A DNA stretch of 60,574 nucleotides from Mycoplasmataceae bacterium (GTDB taxonomy: Bacteria > Bacillota_I > Bacilli_A > Mycoplasmatales > Mycoplasmoidaceae), in NCBI GenBank assembly GCA_031255095.1, contig JAIRTE010000020.1, positions 1 to 60,574 on the forward strand, in the 5' to 3' direction. Each line of letters starts with the position of its first letter. Position 1 is the first letter of the stretch. This document shows positions 32,901 to 44,715 of the stretch, in pieces. The position numbers were made by a program, and so were the translations under genes. The notes beneath the pieces are model-generated. The model made no database searches. It was given only the letters and a program-made list of their open reading frames with translations, and had not been told where the DNA came from.

Positions 32901-35390
32901 ATGCAATTTAAATCCAAATTATTATTAATATTTTCATTATCAACAATGTCAGTATTATCTTTTGCAGTACCTTTGCTGCAATCTTGCCAAGCAATTAAAA
33001 AAGAAGAAAATAATGATACTAAAAATAAAGTACCAGCAACAGGAGTAGGAGATTGATATGCTAACATGTGAGCTTGTGATAATAATGGTGAAGAAGACAT
33101 AATACAATTAAATTCTCCTGATTACCTTTACCCTGAATCTTATTGAATGCGAAGTGAAGAAAAAGATTCTGGTACTGGGTCTTATAGGGGTAAACTTCTC
33201 TCATTAGAATCAATTCATGATCTAACTGAATTAAAATACTTAATAAATTCATCAAAAGCTTTTTATCCATACCTAATGCATACTGCTTTCACATGTTCTA
33301 AGCAACAGATTGATGGTGAAGATGACTATGTTTATATGAGAGATTACATTGCAAAAAACAATAACGATGAAGAAACATGGAAACAAGCTATTGACTATTC
33401 TAAATATTTTGTTGATGATGTTAAAGCGGAAGAAGCGGAGGATAGAGAACTTTTCGATGGAATAATAAAATTTACAATCAAAAAATATGATGATGAACCA
33501 ACAGACAATCCAAGATTTTTACTGTATTACAAATATGATGTGAAACTTGATATACATAAAAAAATTGCAGATTTAATTAAAAAAGGTGTTAAAACCTCTA
33601 TTGATAATAATAATGGTGATTTTTTATCTGAAGAATTTAATGATTTTATTTTTACAAAAGAAACAAATAAACCACTGAGCAAAAATATAAGTTTTATCAA
33701 AGGTGGCGACGATAATGATCCTTATGCTTCATTATCTAATGGTCAATTAATTTTTAAATTAAACGATGAATTAGATTTTTGATTAGGCAATCGAAAAGAT
33801 GAAGACATTATTACTAGTGCGAGTGTTAAAAATGCTATATTAAGTAAAGTTTATACTAAACTAAAAACTTTAATTGATTTTGATGAAGATGAAATCAACT
33901 TTAATAATCTTGATTTAGTTGCTCCAAACCAAAATGAGATAACAGATCCGGAATATCTAAAAAGTGCAGGTGTAGATAAAAATTTTCAAGATAGAATATG
34001 AAGACCAACTGATGATTGTTATACTGTTTATTTAACAGGTAAGAAAAATTCTGAAATATATAGCAGTTTTTATAACAACAGTGGATATTCAACTAATAAT
34101 AAAAATTTTATTGCTATACAATTTAATGGTCACCGTCATTCTATTAATGATTGAGAAACTACATATAGCGTTAATAATGGCACTGATACTGAGATTTTTT
34201 ATTTCAAAGGTCCAAAGGATTGTATATATGAGCAAAAACCTATTCCTATTAAAAATGTTTTTTCAACTACTAAACCCACATATGGTGATTTAACAACACA
34301 AATGTTAGAACAGAATAATGATTTTTTCAAAGAAGCATATAAAAATTCATTTGACATTGATGAAATTGATGATAATTATTATAAATTCATCAAAGAATAT
34401 AGTGTTAAAAATGCTTGGTCAGGAAATACTGAAGATAATATTCAACTTAAGAAATATGATGAAGCTAACCACGAATGTTCCATAGATATAAAAGATAATT
34501 TTAAAAATGAATTTTGAGCGACTGAAACACAATTTTTTACAAGTTTGAAAAAAATAAGTGGTTTTAAAGATTTTACAATCAATCATGGTGGTATTAATAT
34601 CTTATATTCAAATATTAAACGTGACGAAAAATTAGATATAAATACTAAATATTTTTTTCCAAAATTAACTTTTATGCTTACGGATGAAAATTATGAAAAT
34701 TTCCACGATAAATTTGGTTTTTTAAGCACGGTTGATGGAAAAGTAGTTGATGGTTATGATAATATTGATGATAAAATTGTTAATGCTGCATTTTTTCCTT
34801 CTAATATTACACCTTCTAATCCTAATATGAGTGTTAAAGATAAAGAAGATTTTAAAAGTAGTTTGAAAACTTTTTTGACTGAAGAAACTAAAATAAATAA
34901 TTTACCTACAACTAATTGATCAAATAACTGAATAGATCAAGATGATGAATTTAAGAATATTTTTGATGCCAGTGAAGAAGAATTTAACAATTTTAAAAAC
35001 CATTTTTTTATAGGTAGTGAAGGTATTAAAAATCAAAATTTAAATTGAGATGAAATTAGTTTAACAATAAAAGAAGAAGGTTACATGGAAATTGATGATG
35101 AAAAAAATTTCCCATATTCTGCAACACTACCATATGATGGAAAAACTAAACATAATTATAATATTTTTAAAATTACATTTGGTGTTAAAAATACTTCAAA
35201 ACAATACTATCAGCTCCCTGAAGATAATATAGTTTTATATTATGTTAATTTGAATTTAGCTGCAAATGTGGATGTTACTAAAAATGTTAAATATTTTGAG
35301 ATGGATTACACCCCATTGCAAAGTGAAAAATGAGGAGAATTTCTTGAATATTTAAAAGAAAATAATAAAGGTGTAAATCCAGGAGCATAA
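32901..35390 (+). CDS. Large putative lipoprotein
   Basis: This 829-residue protein has a signal peptide (MQFKSKLLLIF, hydrophobic core) and lipobox LLQSC (Cys near residue 31), followed by a short charged linker (KKEENND). The mature part is rich in Asp, Asn, Lys and Phe, with no recognised domain and many TGA-coded Trp. It starts 5 bp after the previous gene and ends 2 bp before the next, so the three large proteins form one operon and may act as a surface complex. Confidence 0.8.
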
Positions 35391-35392
35391 TT

Positions 35393-38300
35393 ATGAACAC
35401 TAATATCAACAATTCCCAAACACTAAATAATAAAAAACCAAATACTCCACCTCTTAATAAAAGACAACAAGAAGAAAAGGATTTAGAAAATAGAAAGAAA
35501 AAATTTAAAATATTAATATTATTAATTATCACAATAATAATCATTATTATTGTTGCTTTATTAACTACTTGGTCTTGTTCTACAATAGCTGCTGGTAAAG
35601 ATGCAAGCAAATTAAAAGGACATTTTGGTTATCAATATCAAAGATATTTTAAGGGTAGCGAAGAGAGGGAATATCCTTCAAAAGATCATGAAACAGAAGC
35701 ACAAATCAATCTTACTGATTTTCATGCTAGAAAATTAAGTGACATGGTAGTTAAAAATGAAAGAAATGCAGTAAGAATAATTTTCCTTCCACAAGAAGGG
35801 GCAAAAAGTAGTGAAATTTATAATGAAGAAACAGGCGAATTATTTTTAAATGTGAATAATTTCCAATTATGAAATAATTCTGGTTACAATTCAGGTTTAA
35901 CAATGGAATTTAAAGCCAACTATAATTTTTCTCCTGATGTAACTAAAAATGCAGCAGATGATTCAGTAGAAGTAGATTTAGAACCCAACCGTATTGACAC
36001 TGAATGATCATTTGCCATGGAACAAGCTTTAGACAAACATGATTGTTATTTGCATTATCTTTCTGCTAACAAAAGAATTGATTTTAAAATTGATCTAAGA
36101 CCATCTGATGGTAAATTAGATTTTTATGATAAAAATGATGTCACTAAACAAAAATACTATTTTAATTTTAGCACTGATGCTATGAAAAATGGTGACAAAT
36201 TAGACTATATTACAAAAAATCCTAATCCTCAAGTATTTGATTCATTTACCATTGCACATGGTAAATACAATAATAAGAATTTAAAAAACCAAAAAATTAT
36301 CATTAAACCAAATATGAGTAACTTTTCTAATGAAGTATATAAAAAAATGATTTTGAAGATTGGTTTTGATGATAACACAATTGATAAGGGCGATAATACA
36401 TGATTTGAAGTTGTGTTTGATGTTGATAATAATGGAACAATTGCTACACAAAGTTTAGCAAGATACACTCAAAAACTACTTTCTGCTGATCCTGATACTG
36501 ATTCTAAAATTAAAGTATTAGAAGCATTAGAATTTACACATGTTAATACACATGATGATCACCAATGAGAAATATCTTTTGGTAATAACGATGCAAAATT
36601 GAAGGAATTAGCTAAAAATGTTTCTGTGGATGTGCCCTTGACTTTTGCTATTTTCTTAAAATCGAGAAATGATCAACTTGTTGATTTAATGGCAAATGAA
36701 GGTGCCCAATATTATCCTAAAATTAATATTAAACCAGTTATTTATAATTCTGAAATTACACAGGTTTTTGGTACAAGAAAAGCTAATGAGGAACAATCTG
36801 AAGACTTAAAAGAATTTTTTAATGATGTAAAAGATGCAAAAGATGCAAAAGATGTAAATGGTTACGATTACAATGATCCCACTGACATTATCAATACAAA
36901 ATTTTTTTCTTCTGAAATTGCTAATTCCCGTAATTTTTTAGTTTATAAACAAACGTTTGTTAACTTAACTGAAAATAATTTTGCTCCGAAAATTGAATAT
37001 TTGTCTAATGATCATTCTAATCTTTTAACCACAATAAAAGTAAAAAAGGCAAATAATTCAGAAACTTATTATTATATTTTTAGGGCTGGAGATTTTGACA
37101 AACCCAATATTAGACCAGGTAATAATCTTATCCTTAATATTTCTTCAGCTATAAACAATGCTGAACTAATAAATTTCGAATATGAAAATGCTGATAATTT
37201 TTATAAAAAGAAAATTATATATACCGCAAATACTGAAGTTTTTTTAGGATTAAGAGATAAGGAAAAATTAAAAAACAATGGTGACTTCATTTTGGATTAT
37301 ACTAATAATTCATCATTAACTAAAAGCCAATTGCATATTTTTGACCAACCTAAATTATCTTTAGAATCTTCTGACACAGGAAAAACAATAACAACATTTG
37401 ATGAAGAACCTAATTTTTTTTCAGATTATTTTTCTTTGAATATTACTAAAAAATTTGATACAGGCTTTGCCAGTTATACTTTTTCAAGAATTTGAACTAA
37501 TAAACTTGATAATAAATTTGCAGAACATTTTTATCCTCCTGGCAGCGCTATACCACCTGCAAACGCAGATGGTGTTCCACTGGATATCAAATTTTGTATT
37601 GAAGTTTTTGACAATGCTGGAACGAAATATAATGCTTCATGTTTTGTCAGATTATATTTGGAACAATCTTTAACTGCTGAAATTGATGATTTGTCAAGCA
37701 ATCCAGATAGTACAAATTGATATGTAAATGATCATAATATTATTACTGGAAAAGGAAATTTGGTACTTACATTAAAAGGTTCATCTTTTTCTAGAGATTT
37801 AGACAATAATCCTATTATTAGCACAATAAAACCTATTAGTGGTCCTTGGGATGGTGGTAATCTTGAAGATTTGCTGGCTGTTGATATAAAACCTGCTATA
37901 GGTAGTGAAAGTGGAGATGGATATAGAGATAGAATTTATAGTGCAATAATTTCATATACTGGAGATAAAGAAGATGATTTTACTTTTGAAATAACTTTTG
38001 GTTTTACAAATGATGCCGATCCTACGCAGCCTGACACAACATGACAATATTCAAATCGTCTGATAGTACACTACAAATTTGCCAAAACAATAGCAATTTC
38101 AACTGAACCTGGTGTAAACGATGATGCAGTATTAAGCCTTGATGGTGAAAAAAATAGATTTAAAGCAACTGTAACATTTGGTAATATGCCATTTGAAGAT
38201 ATTGATTTTGAAAATATAAAATATTTTATTGTTGATAAAAATGAGTATGATCTTGATAATGATAAAATTGATGATATCAAATTTTCAATTCCAGAATGAA

Positions 38301-39853
38301 TCCAAATTTCTAAAATTAATGAATTAAAACATACAAATATAACATTATCTGCAATTGAAGATCCACTACTATTAATTGGTAAAGATGGTGAGGATGGAGA
38401 TGAGTTTGCAAAGTATTGAGATAAAAATAGAGATCATAAATATACAATTAGGGTTGAATATACATATAATGGTACTGAGAAACTTTCATCATTATTAACA
38501 CAATCCACTTTTAAAATAGCAGCTCCAGAACATAAAATTAAGTATAGTGTTGATAATAATGTTATTGCTTCTGAATCAATTGCCTATAAATTTGTTGGTG
38601 GCACAAATGAAGAAATATCTAAAGCAGAAAACTCATTTAAACTTTCAGGTACTGATACAGTTACAAACCAAGAAATTCTTATTGATGATAAAGAAATGTT
38701 TTTTTATGCTAAAATTTCAAGTGGATCGGAAGGTAAATGAACACAGATGCTTGCAGACAAGCAAATATCTCCAGATCCTGAAAAAAATTATTTCATTGAT
38801 GAGAATGGCAATACATATTTTAAGTTAAATGCTCAAAAATATCATAATAATGATGCTGGATATGCAAATATTTTAGAATATAAAGATGCGACATCAAATT
38901 GGAAATTATCTGTACATAATTTTAAAATACCTGAACCTGCAGAAATATATGTAAGTAACGGAAAAGAAGGCACAAAAGAAAAAATTGGTGCAACATTAAT
39001 TCCTAGTGAAAATGTCTTGTTCTCAAGTATTTTAGGAAATGAAGGCGATACAAATTTCGATAAAAAAAATAAAAAATTAACAATTGATTTAACTAATGAA
39101 GAAACAAATTTATGAATAGAGGATTCGTTAAATATTAATAAGGCAATAGAAAAAATAACAAGTGTATTGAATAATTTATCACAAAAAGGCAATATACTTA
39201 ATGATGATACTGCTGGTAGTGTTAATTATACATTTGTTGAAAATAATATAGAATACATCGGTCTTGAACATGCAAGTGATGGTGATAGTAGATATTCTAA
39301 TGGATTATTGAATTTCAAAATTAAAAATGATAGTGAAAACCCATATTTTAAATGTACAGACTCAACAAATCCTTCTACAACTACCTACCCACAAATTAAT
39401 TTTGATATAACAATTAGTGTTAATTTCTTTACAACCGTAACTGATATATATGATATATATGCAAAAGTTGGTGAAATCATATATAGTGATAAGAACAAAT
39501 CAGATGATAAATATAATGCCTTGAGATCTTTAATTAAAAGAAAAGTAATTGGTACAACAACAGATGGAGGCAAAATTTATGAATATTATTTATCATTAGG
39601 TAATGTATTCTTACCAACAGGACATCAAGTTGCAACTGCTGATATTGCATTAGCATTTAATAATGCTATAGAAGAATTGATCGACAGTGTCGACGCCGAT
39701 GATGTACAAATAAGAAATTTTTTAAATTCTATATACTATCCTGAGTTAACATTAAATAACCAAACTAATACATTATTAGCTGAACAAAAAGTTGTTAATG
39801 CTCATCATGGAAAAATAGCTATATACTGAAATGAAGTATTTGTAAAAAATTAA
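35393..39853 (+). CDS. Giant surface protein, 1486 residues
   Basis: This is the longest gene of the window. The N-terminus has a ~37-residue charged cytosolic part (RQQEEKDLENRKKKFK), a very hydrophobic helix (residues ~40-58) and then WSCSTIAAG, so it is a type II-anchored or lipid-modified exterior protein. The exterior is Asn/Asp/Lys/Thr-rich with alternating beta-like strands; no catalytic motif is seen. A short Asp-Ala-Lys repeat (VKDAKDAKDAKDV) lies near residue 480. The frame ends at TAA 39851-39853, but homologous-looking coding sequence continues in another frame to 40259, so the present C-terminus may be truncated. It is the last gene of the three-gene cluster. Confidence 0.8.
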
Positions 39854-39857
39854 TAAA

Positions 39858-40259
39858 GCAAGGTTTGCATATAGTTTTAAAAATGCAAGAAAGAGAATAC
39901 AAGATGATTACAAATTCAGAATATTTTAAAATTGAAATGACAAAATGAGGGGTGAAATTGCTAAAATCCTTACATTGTTTACTGAAACAAAAAATAATTT
40001 GGACAAAGATGCTATAGCAAGAAAGGATTTTACCATAACAATGAGTAATAAATTTCAATTCGTTTAGGGAAATGTAACAGGTATAGGTACAAATGGCACA
40101 ACAGCACAAACAGTAAATTTACTTTTAAAATCACCTACCACTGAAGTTACCCCAACTACTTCAGAAATATGCAAAATTGTGGCTTATAGTGATGAAGGTG
40201 CTTGAGCAGCACCTGCAGCAAACACAACAGCAATTATTCATATAGATCCACCAGCTTAA
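39858..40259 (+). pseudogene. Decayed C-terminal extension of the giant surface protein
   Basis: After the 1486-residue gene, a different frame reads like protein for 134 codons: ARFAYSFKNARKRIQDDYKF, MRGEIAKILTLFTETKNNL, VTGIGTNGTTAQTVNLLL and ICKIVAYSDEGAWAAPAA, ending IHIDPPA. It is broken by an in-frame TAA (39927-39929 region) and a TAG (near 40066). One frameshift near 39846 joins it to the upstream gene. I read it as the former C-terminus of that gene or of a lost paralog. Confidence 0.6.
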
Positions 40260-40371
40260 AATATTTCATTTTAGCTTTGCACCTGCTTTTGCAAATATTC
40301 CAAAATTATTCAACATATAATAATTATTTTTTCTTAAACACTTAAAAAATATAATATTAATATATATTAAT

Positions 40372-43071
40372 ATGGGCAATACTTTAGAAAAAATTAATAT
40401 TTTTTCACCATCTAGGAAAATTTTAAAAAGAGCTAAGAAAATTGCAGCAGCAACAGATGCATTAAAAGATAAGTTTAAAAATTTAACAAATGGGCAATTA
40501 ACTGCTAAAACGACAGAATTTATTAAACGTATTGAAAAAGGAGAAAGTTTAGATTCAATAATGTGCGAAGCTTTTGCTACTGTTAGAGAAACAATTTTCC
40601 GTGTTAAAGGTATGTTTGCTTACAATGTACAAATAATTGGTGCAACAATTTTACATTGAGGAGATTTTGCTGAATTATATACAGGTGAAGGTAAAACACT
40701 TGTCTGTGTTTTAGCAGCATATTTGAATGCTTTATTGAAAAAAGGTGTGCATGTAGTTTCAGTTAATGAATATCTTGTAGAACGTGATGCAAGATTTTGT
40801 GCTGAATGTTTAAACCCATTAAATATTACTGTTGGATATAACCTTGCATCTTTTGATGCAGGTACTAAAAAAGAGATGTTTGCTTGCGATATTACATATA
40901 CAACAAACTCAGAATTAGGTTTTGATTATTTAAGAGATAACATGGTTAGAAACTATGAAGATAAAGTTATTAGAGGTTTAACATATGCTATTTGTGATGA
41001 AGGCGATTCAATTTTAATTGATGAAGCAAGAACTCCATTAATTATTTCTGGTCAACCAAAACAAAATGTTTCAATGTATATTGAAGTTGACCGTTTTGCA
41101 AAAACATTAGTTAAAGAAGACTATAAACGTGATTATGAAACAAATTCTATATCTCTTTCTGACACAGGTGTTATCAAAGCACAAAACTATTTTAAATTTG
41201 ACAATATTTATAATATTGAAAACTCAGATATAGTTCACAAAATTAAAAATGCTTTAATGGCTAATTATGTATTTCAAGCAGAAGTCGAATATATAGTTAG
41301 GGAAGATGAAATTTTATTAATTGATCAATTTACTGGAAGAATTATGGAAGGTAGAAGTTATAATGCTGGTTTACAACAAGCAATCCAAGCTAAAGAATAT
41401 GTTAAAATTGAACCTGAAAATGTTATTGTTGCCACAATAACTTATCAATCACTTTTCCGTTTGTATAAAAAACTTTCTGCATGTTCTGGTACTGCTTTTA
41501 CTGAAAGTGAAGAGTTTTTGAAAACTTATAACATGGTTGTTGTTAATGTTCCAACAAACAAACCAATTGTTAGAAAAGATTTGAATGACTTTGTTTTTGA
41601 TAATAAATATTCAAAATGATACCACGTGGCTGCCGAAATTGAAAAAGTCAATACTTCAACTAAACAACCAATTTTGGTTGGTACTGCTTCAGTTGAAGAT
41701 TCGCAAGAATTAGCAAGTATTTTAAGAAATAAAGGTATTCATTTTGAATTATTAAATGCCAAAAACCATGCTAAAGAAGCTGAAATTATTAAAAATGCTG
41801 GTACTTTAGGAGCTGTAACAATTTCAACTAACATGGCTGGTAGAGGAACTGATATTAAAATTACACCAGAATCTAGACAAGCAGGTGGGTTATATGTAAT
41901 TGGTACTGAAAGACATGAAAGTAGAAGAATTGATAACCAGTTACGTGGTCGTTCTGGAAGACAAGGTGATCCAGGTGTTACTAGATTCTTCATTTCGATT
42001 CAAGATACCCTATTTAAACGTTTTGCAATTGAAAAATTGCAAAAATCAGCAGATGAGTTAGATAATGATTTTTATAACTCTGGTTTCTTTAATAGATTAT
42101 TAAATTCTACTCAAAAGAAAGTAGAAAGTGTAAATTTTGATATGAGAAAGAACTTAATTGATTATGATATGGTTTTAAGTAATCAAAGAGAATTAGTATA
42201 TAAGCAACGTGATCAAATTTTATTAATTGATGATAACTCAAATACATTATTGCGTATGACAAGAGCTGTTGCAAAGGAAATTGCAAGTAAAAACATTGAT
42301 GCTGCAAATGATGTATATGTTGACGCAGTTAAAGTTGCTAATATGCTTAACTACCGTTTCTTACAAGCACAAATGATTAAGCCAACATACTTTAATGAAT
42401 GTTCAGTAGAAAATGCTACTGATAAAATTGAAAACATTTTAAATGTGATTGTTTCAACACGTTTACAATCTTTAGGTTTAAATGCTAATAACATTATTAA
42501 AGACATTATGATTCAAAATTTTGATTATTGTTGAACTAACCACCTTGACAAAATTACTAAAATTAGAGAAGGTGTAATGTTGCGTAGTTTGGAACAAAAA
42601 TCACCTCTTAATATATATGTTATTGAAGCAGATAAAAATTTTGAAATTATGAAAGATAATGTAGCCAATGGATGTATTTTAGCAATCTGTAAGTTCTTTA
42701 TTGCTGAAATTAATAAAAAAATATTTGAAGTACTTAAAGCAAAGATTAATGAAAAATATTTACTTGACTATGCTTCTACTGTTCAACAACAACACATTAG
42801 ACCTGCAGCAGGACATATGAAAATTGTTGTTGATGGGAATACAGAAAATAGTGATAAAATTGATCTAGATGCCATGATTATGCAACAAGTTACTAAAGAT
42901 AGCAAAAACATTGCTAAGGCAAAAGAATTTGAACAAACTAAATTAGATAATGCTCGTGAAATTGAAATTAAAGAAACTACAAGTATTATTAATGGTGAAG
43001 AGATTCAAAATGCAAAATACGAAAATAATTCTGATGAAACACAAGAAACAGACAAAAAAGAAGAAAAATAA
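40372..43071 (+). CDS. secA: Preprotein translocase ATPase SecA
   Basis: The 899-residue motor drives proteins through SecYEG. Motifs are YTGEGKTLV (Walker A), TTNSELGFDYLRDNM, DSILIDEARTPLIISG, VGTASVEDSQEL, TNMAGRGTDIKI and LRGRSGRQGDPG. The Walker B region reads DEGDSILIDEAR where DEVDSILIDEAR is usual; the catalytic Asp-Glu pair is kept. The C-terminus is a Lys/Glu-rich tail without the zinc-binding Cys motif. Its substrates here must include the many lipoproteins and giant surface proteins of the window. A TATAAT at 40350-40355 precedes it. Three TGA codons are Trp. Confidence 0.97.
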
Positions 43072-43073
43072 TT

Positions 43074-43604
43074 CTATTTGTGTTTCTTTCTTGTAAGTCA
43101 AAAAGTTTTATCTTTGGCATTAATATCTCTAATATATTGATATACACCTTTTAAATTATGTTCTGCTTTTTTTAAATAATAGTTGTTTGGATTTTGATAA
43201 TTACCATTTTTATTGCTTTCTAATTTATCAGCTAAATATAAAATCATCGTTAATTTTGGTGCATGTTGTGGTGGCATAACATGATCAGCTATAGCATTTA
43301 AAACTTGTTTATCAGTACAAGCAAATTTATGCCTCACAAAATTTGCTGATGCAATACCATGCAAGAGTTTTAAATTTGTTGTTTCTTTAAAATATTCCTT
43401 ATCTATTCAATGTCTCATTTTATCATCTTGAAATTCCTTGCATACATCATGATACATTGCTGCTAAAAAGGCTTTAATTGGATTAACGCCATTAATATGA
43501 GCTAATTCTTCAGCTATTTTTGCAACCATAACAGTATGTATATAACGATATTGACTCAAATATGGTTTTATTTGTTCCTTAACAAGTTTTTTAGAAAAGT
43601 TCAT
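43074..43604 (-). CDS. yqeK: HD-domain hydrolase YqeK (symmetrical Ap4A hydrolase-like)
   Basis: The 176-residue protein has the HD metal set: YIHTVMVAK, MYHDVCKE, LLHGIASANF, IADHVMPP and LYLADKLES. YqeK enzymes cleave diadenosine tetraphosphate to two ADP. Size and motif spacing are normal. Two TGA codons are Trp, one just before the C-terminal LTRKKHK. It is convergent with secA, with 2 bp between stops. TATAAA on the minus strand (43618-43613) ends 8 bases before the ATG. Confidence 0.9.
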
Positions 43605-43962
43605 TTAATTATTTTATAATATGTAGTGTTAAAGCTACATTTAAACAAAAATAAAATAACATCTTATTATATACAACAATATTAACTAAAAATATTTTAA
43701 AGTTTACAAAACCTGTTTTTTATCATTAAGTTGTAAGTTGAATTTAATAGTCCTTTTTTAAAGTCTGTTGTTGGATTATTATTGAACAATATATTTATTA
43801 TGTTTCCCTTCACTATTGTTTTAATTCAATTTATAAGAAAAGCCATTAATTAACTATGGCTTTTCGCCATTTAATACTTTTAAATTTACTCCAATTTATG
43901 AATAAACATGGCATATTTCCCCACAAAAATGCATTTTTTGTTTTTTTCATTATAATAGTGTT
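43605..43962. other. Intergenic region between divergent genes
   Basis: These 358 bp hold the yqeK promoter at the left, a perfect hairpin at 43837-43865 and the TATAAT (43951-43956) of the next gene, 6 bases before its ATG. I see no coding sequence or RNA gene in the middle. Confidence 0.6.
43837..43865. terminator. Perfect 10-bp hairpin
   Basis: GAAAAGCCAT, a 9-base loop and ATGGCTTTTC pair perfectly. The A-rich and T-rich ends make it terminator-like on either strand. No gene ends nearby, so it may shield the two divergent promoters or mark a lost gene. Confidence 0.55.
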
Positions 43963-44622
43963 ATGGAAAAGTTTTTAAACTCAGATTTTTTGAATGACAC
44001 AAAGCCAAATACTTCTTTTGCTGCTTCTTCATCAATAGCGCCTACTCCTGGTTTATCAGCAGCTGTAGCAAAAAACATTTCTGCAAAAAGTCCTATTAAG
44101 CTTGACAAAAATGTTAAAGAACAAAAATATGATTTTATTGGAAACAATGATTTTGACAAATTATTAGACCAATTAAAAAATAATAATAATTCTAATGTTT
44201 CAGCACCAACTGATGTTATGGATGATTCTTTATATTCTCTTTATGGTATTAAAATTAATACTGAAAAGAGTTTGTTTCTTAAAAAATCTATTAAATTTAT
44301 CATTGCACAATACTCATACATTAAAAATGGTAGCATTATTGAGGAAACTACAAAAATTAATTTAAATAATTTTATTTTAAAACTACAAAATGATATTTTA
44401 CATACTTTACATCAACCTAAAGGTTTAGTTTCATATGATATTGAACTTAACCCTCAAGGTATGATTATTTATTTAAAAATTAAACATAAAAAAAGAACAA
44501 TTGAAGAACACATGCATTCTAAACGTATTTTTTTAACAAATGATCAAGTATTTAAATTTATGTTAGCTGAATTTTTACAAGATCATTCTTTATTTGAAAA
44601 AGTTTTTGGTGATGTTGAATAG
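43963..44622 (+). CDS. Hypothetical cytosolic protein, 219 residues
   Basis: The first ~75 residues are Ser/Ala/Pro/Asn-rich and disordered-looking (SFAASSSIAPTPGL, then KNNNNSNVSAP). The remaining ~140 form an alpha/beta domain (IKFIIAQYSYIKNGS, YDIELNPQGMIIYLKIKHKK, FMLAEFLQDHSLF). It has no signal peptide or membrane helix. I do not recognise the family. The promoter is TATAAT at 43951-43956. It has no TGA codons. Confidence 0.75.
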   Translation: MEKFLNSDFLNDTKPNTSFAASSSIAPTPGLSAAVAKNISAKSPIKLDKNVKEQKYDFIGNNDFDKLLDQLKNNNNSNVSAPTDVMDDSLYSLYGIKINTEKSLFLKKSIKFIIAQYSYIKNGSIIEETTKINLNNFILKLQNDILHTLHQPKGLVSYDIELNPQGMIIYLKIKHKKRTIEEHMHSKRIFLTNDQVFKFMLAEFLQDHSLFEKVFGDVE

Positions 44623-44715
44623 TTTAATTAACTATTAATATTTTATTATATTAAATATTTTACTTAAAATATTTATTATTCTCATACAATATGCTTTTAA
44701 TAATATTACTAATTT

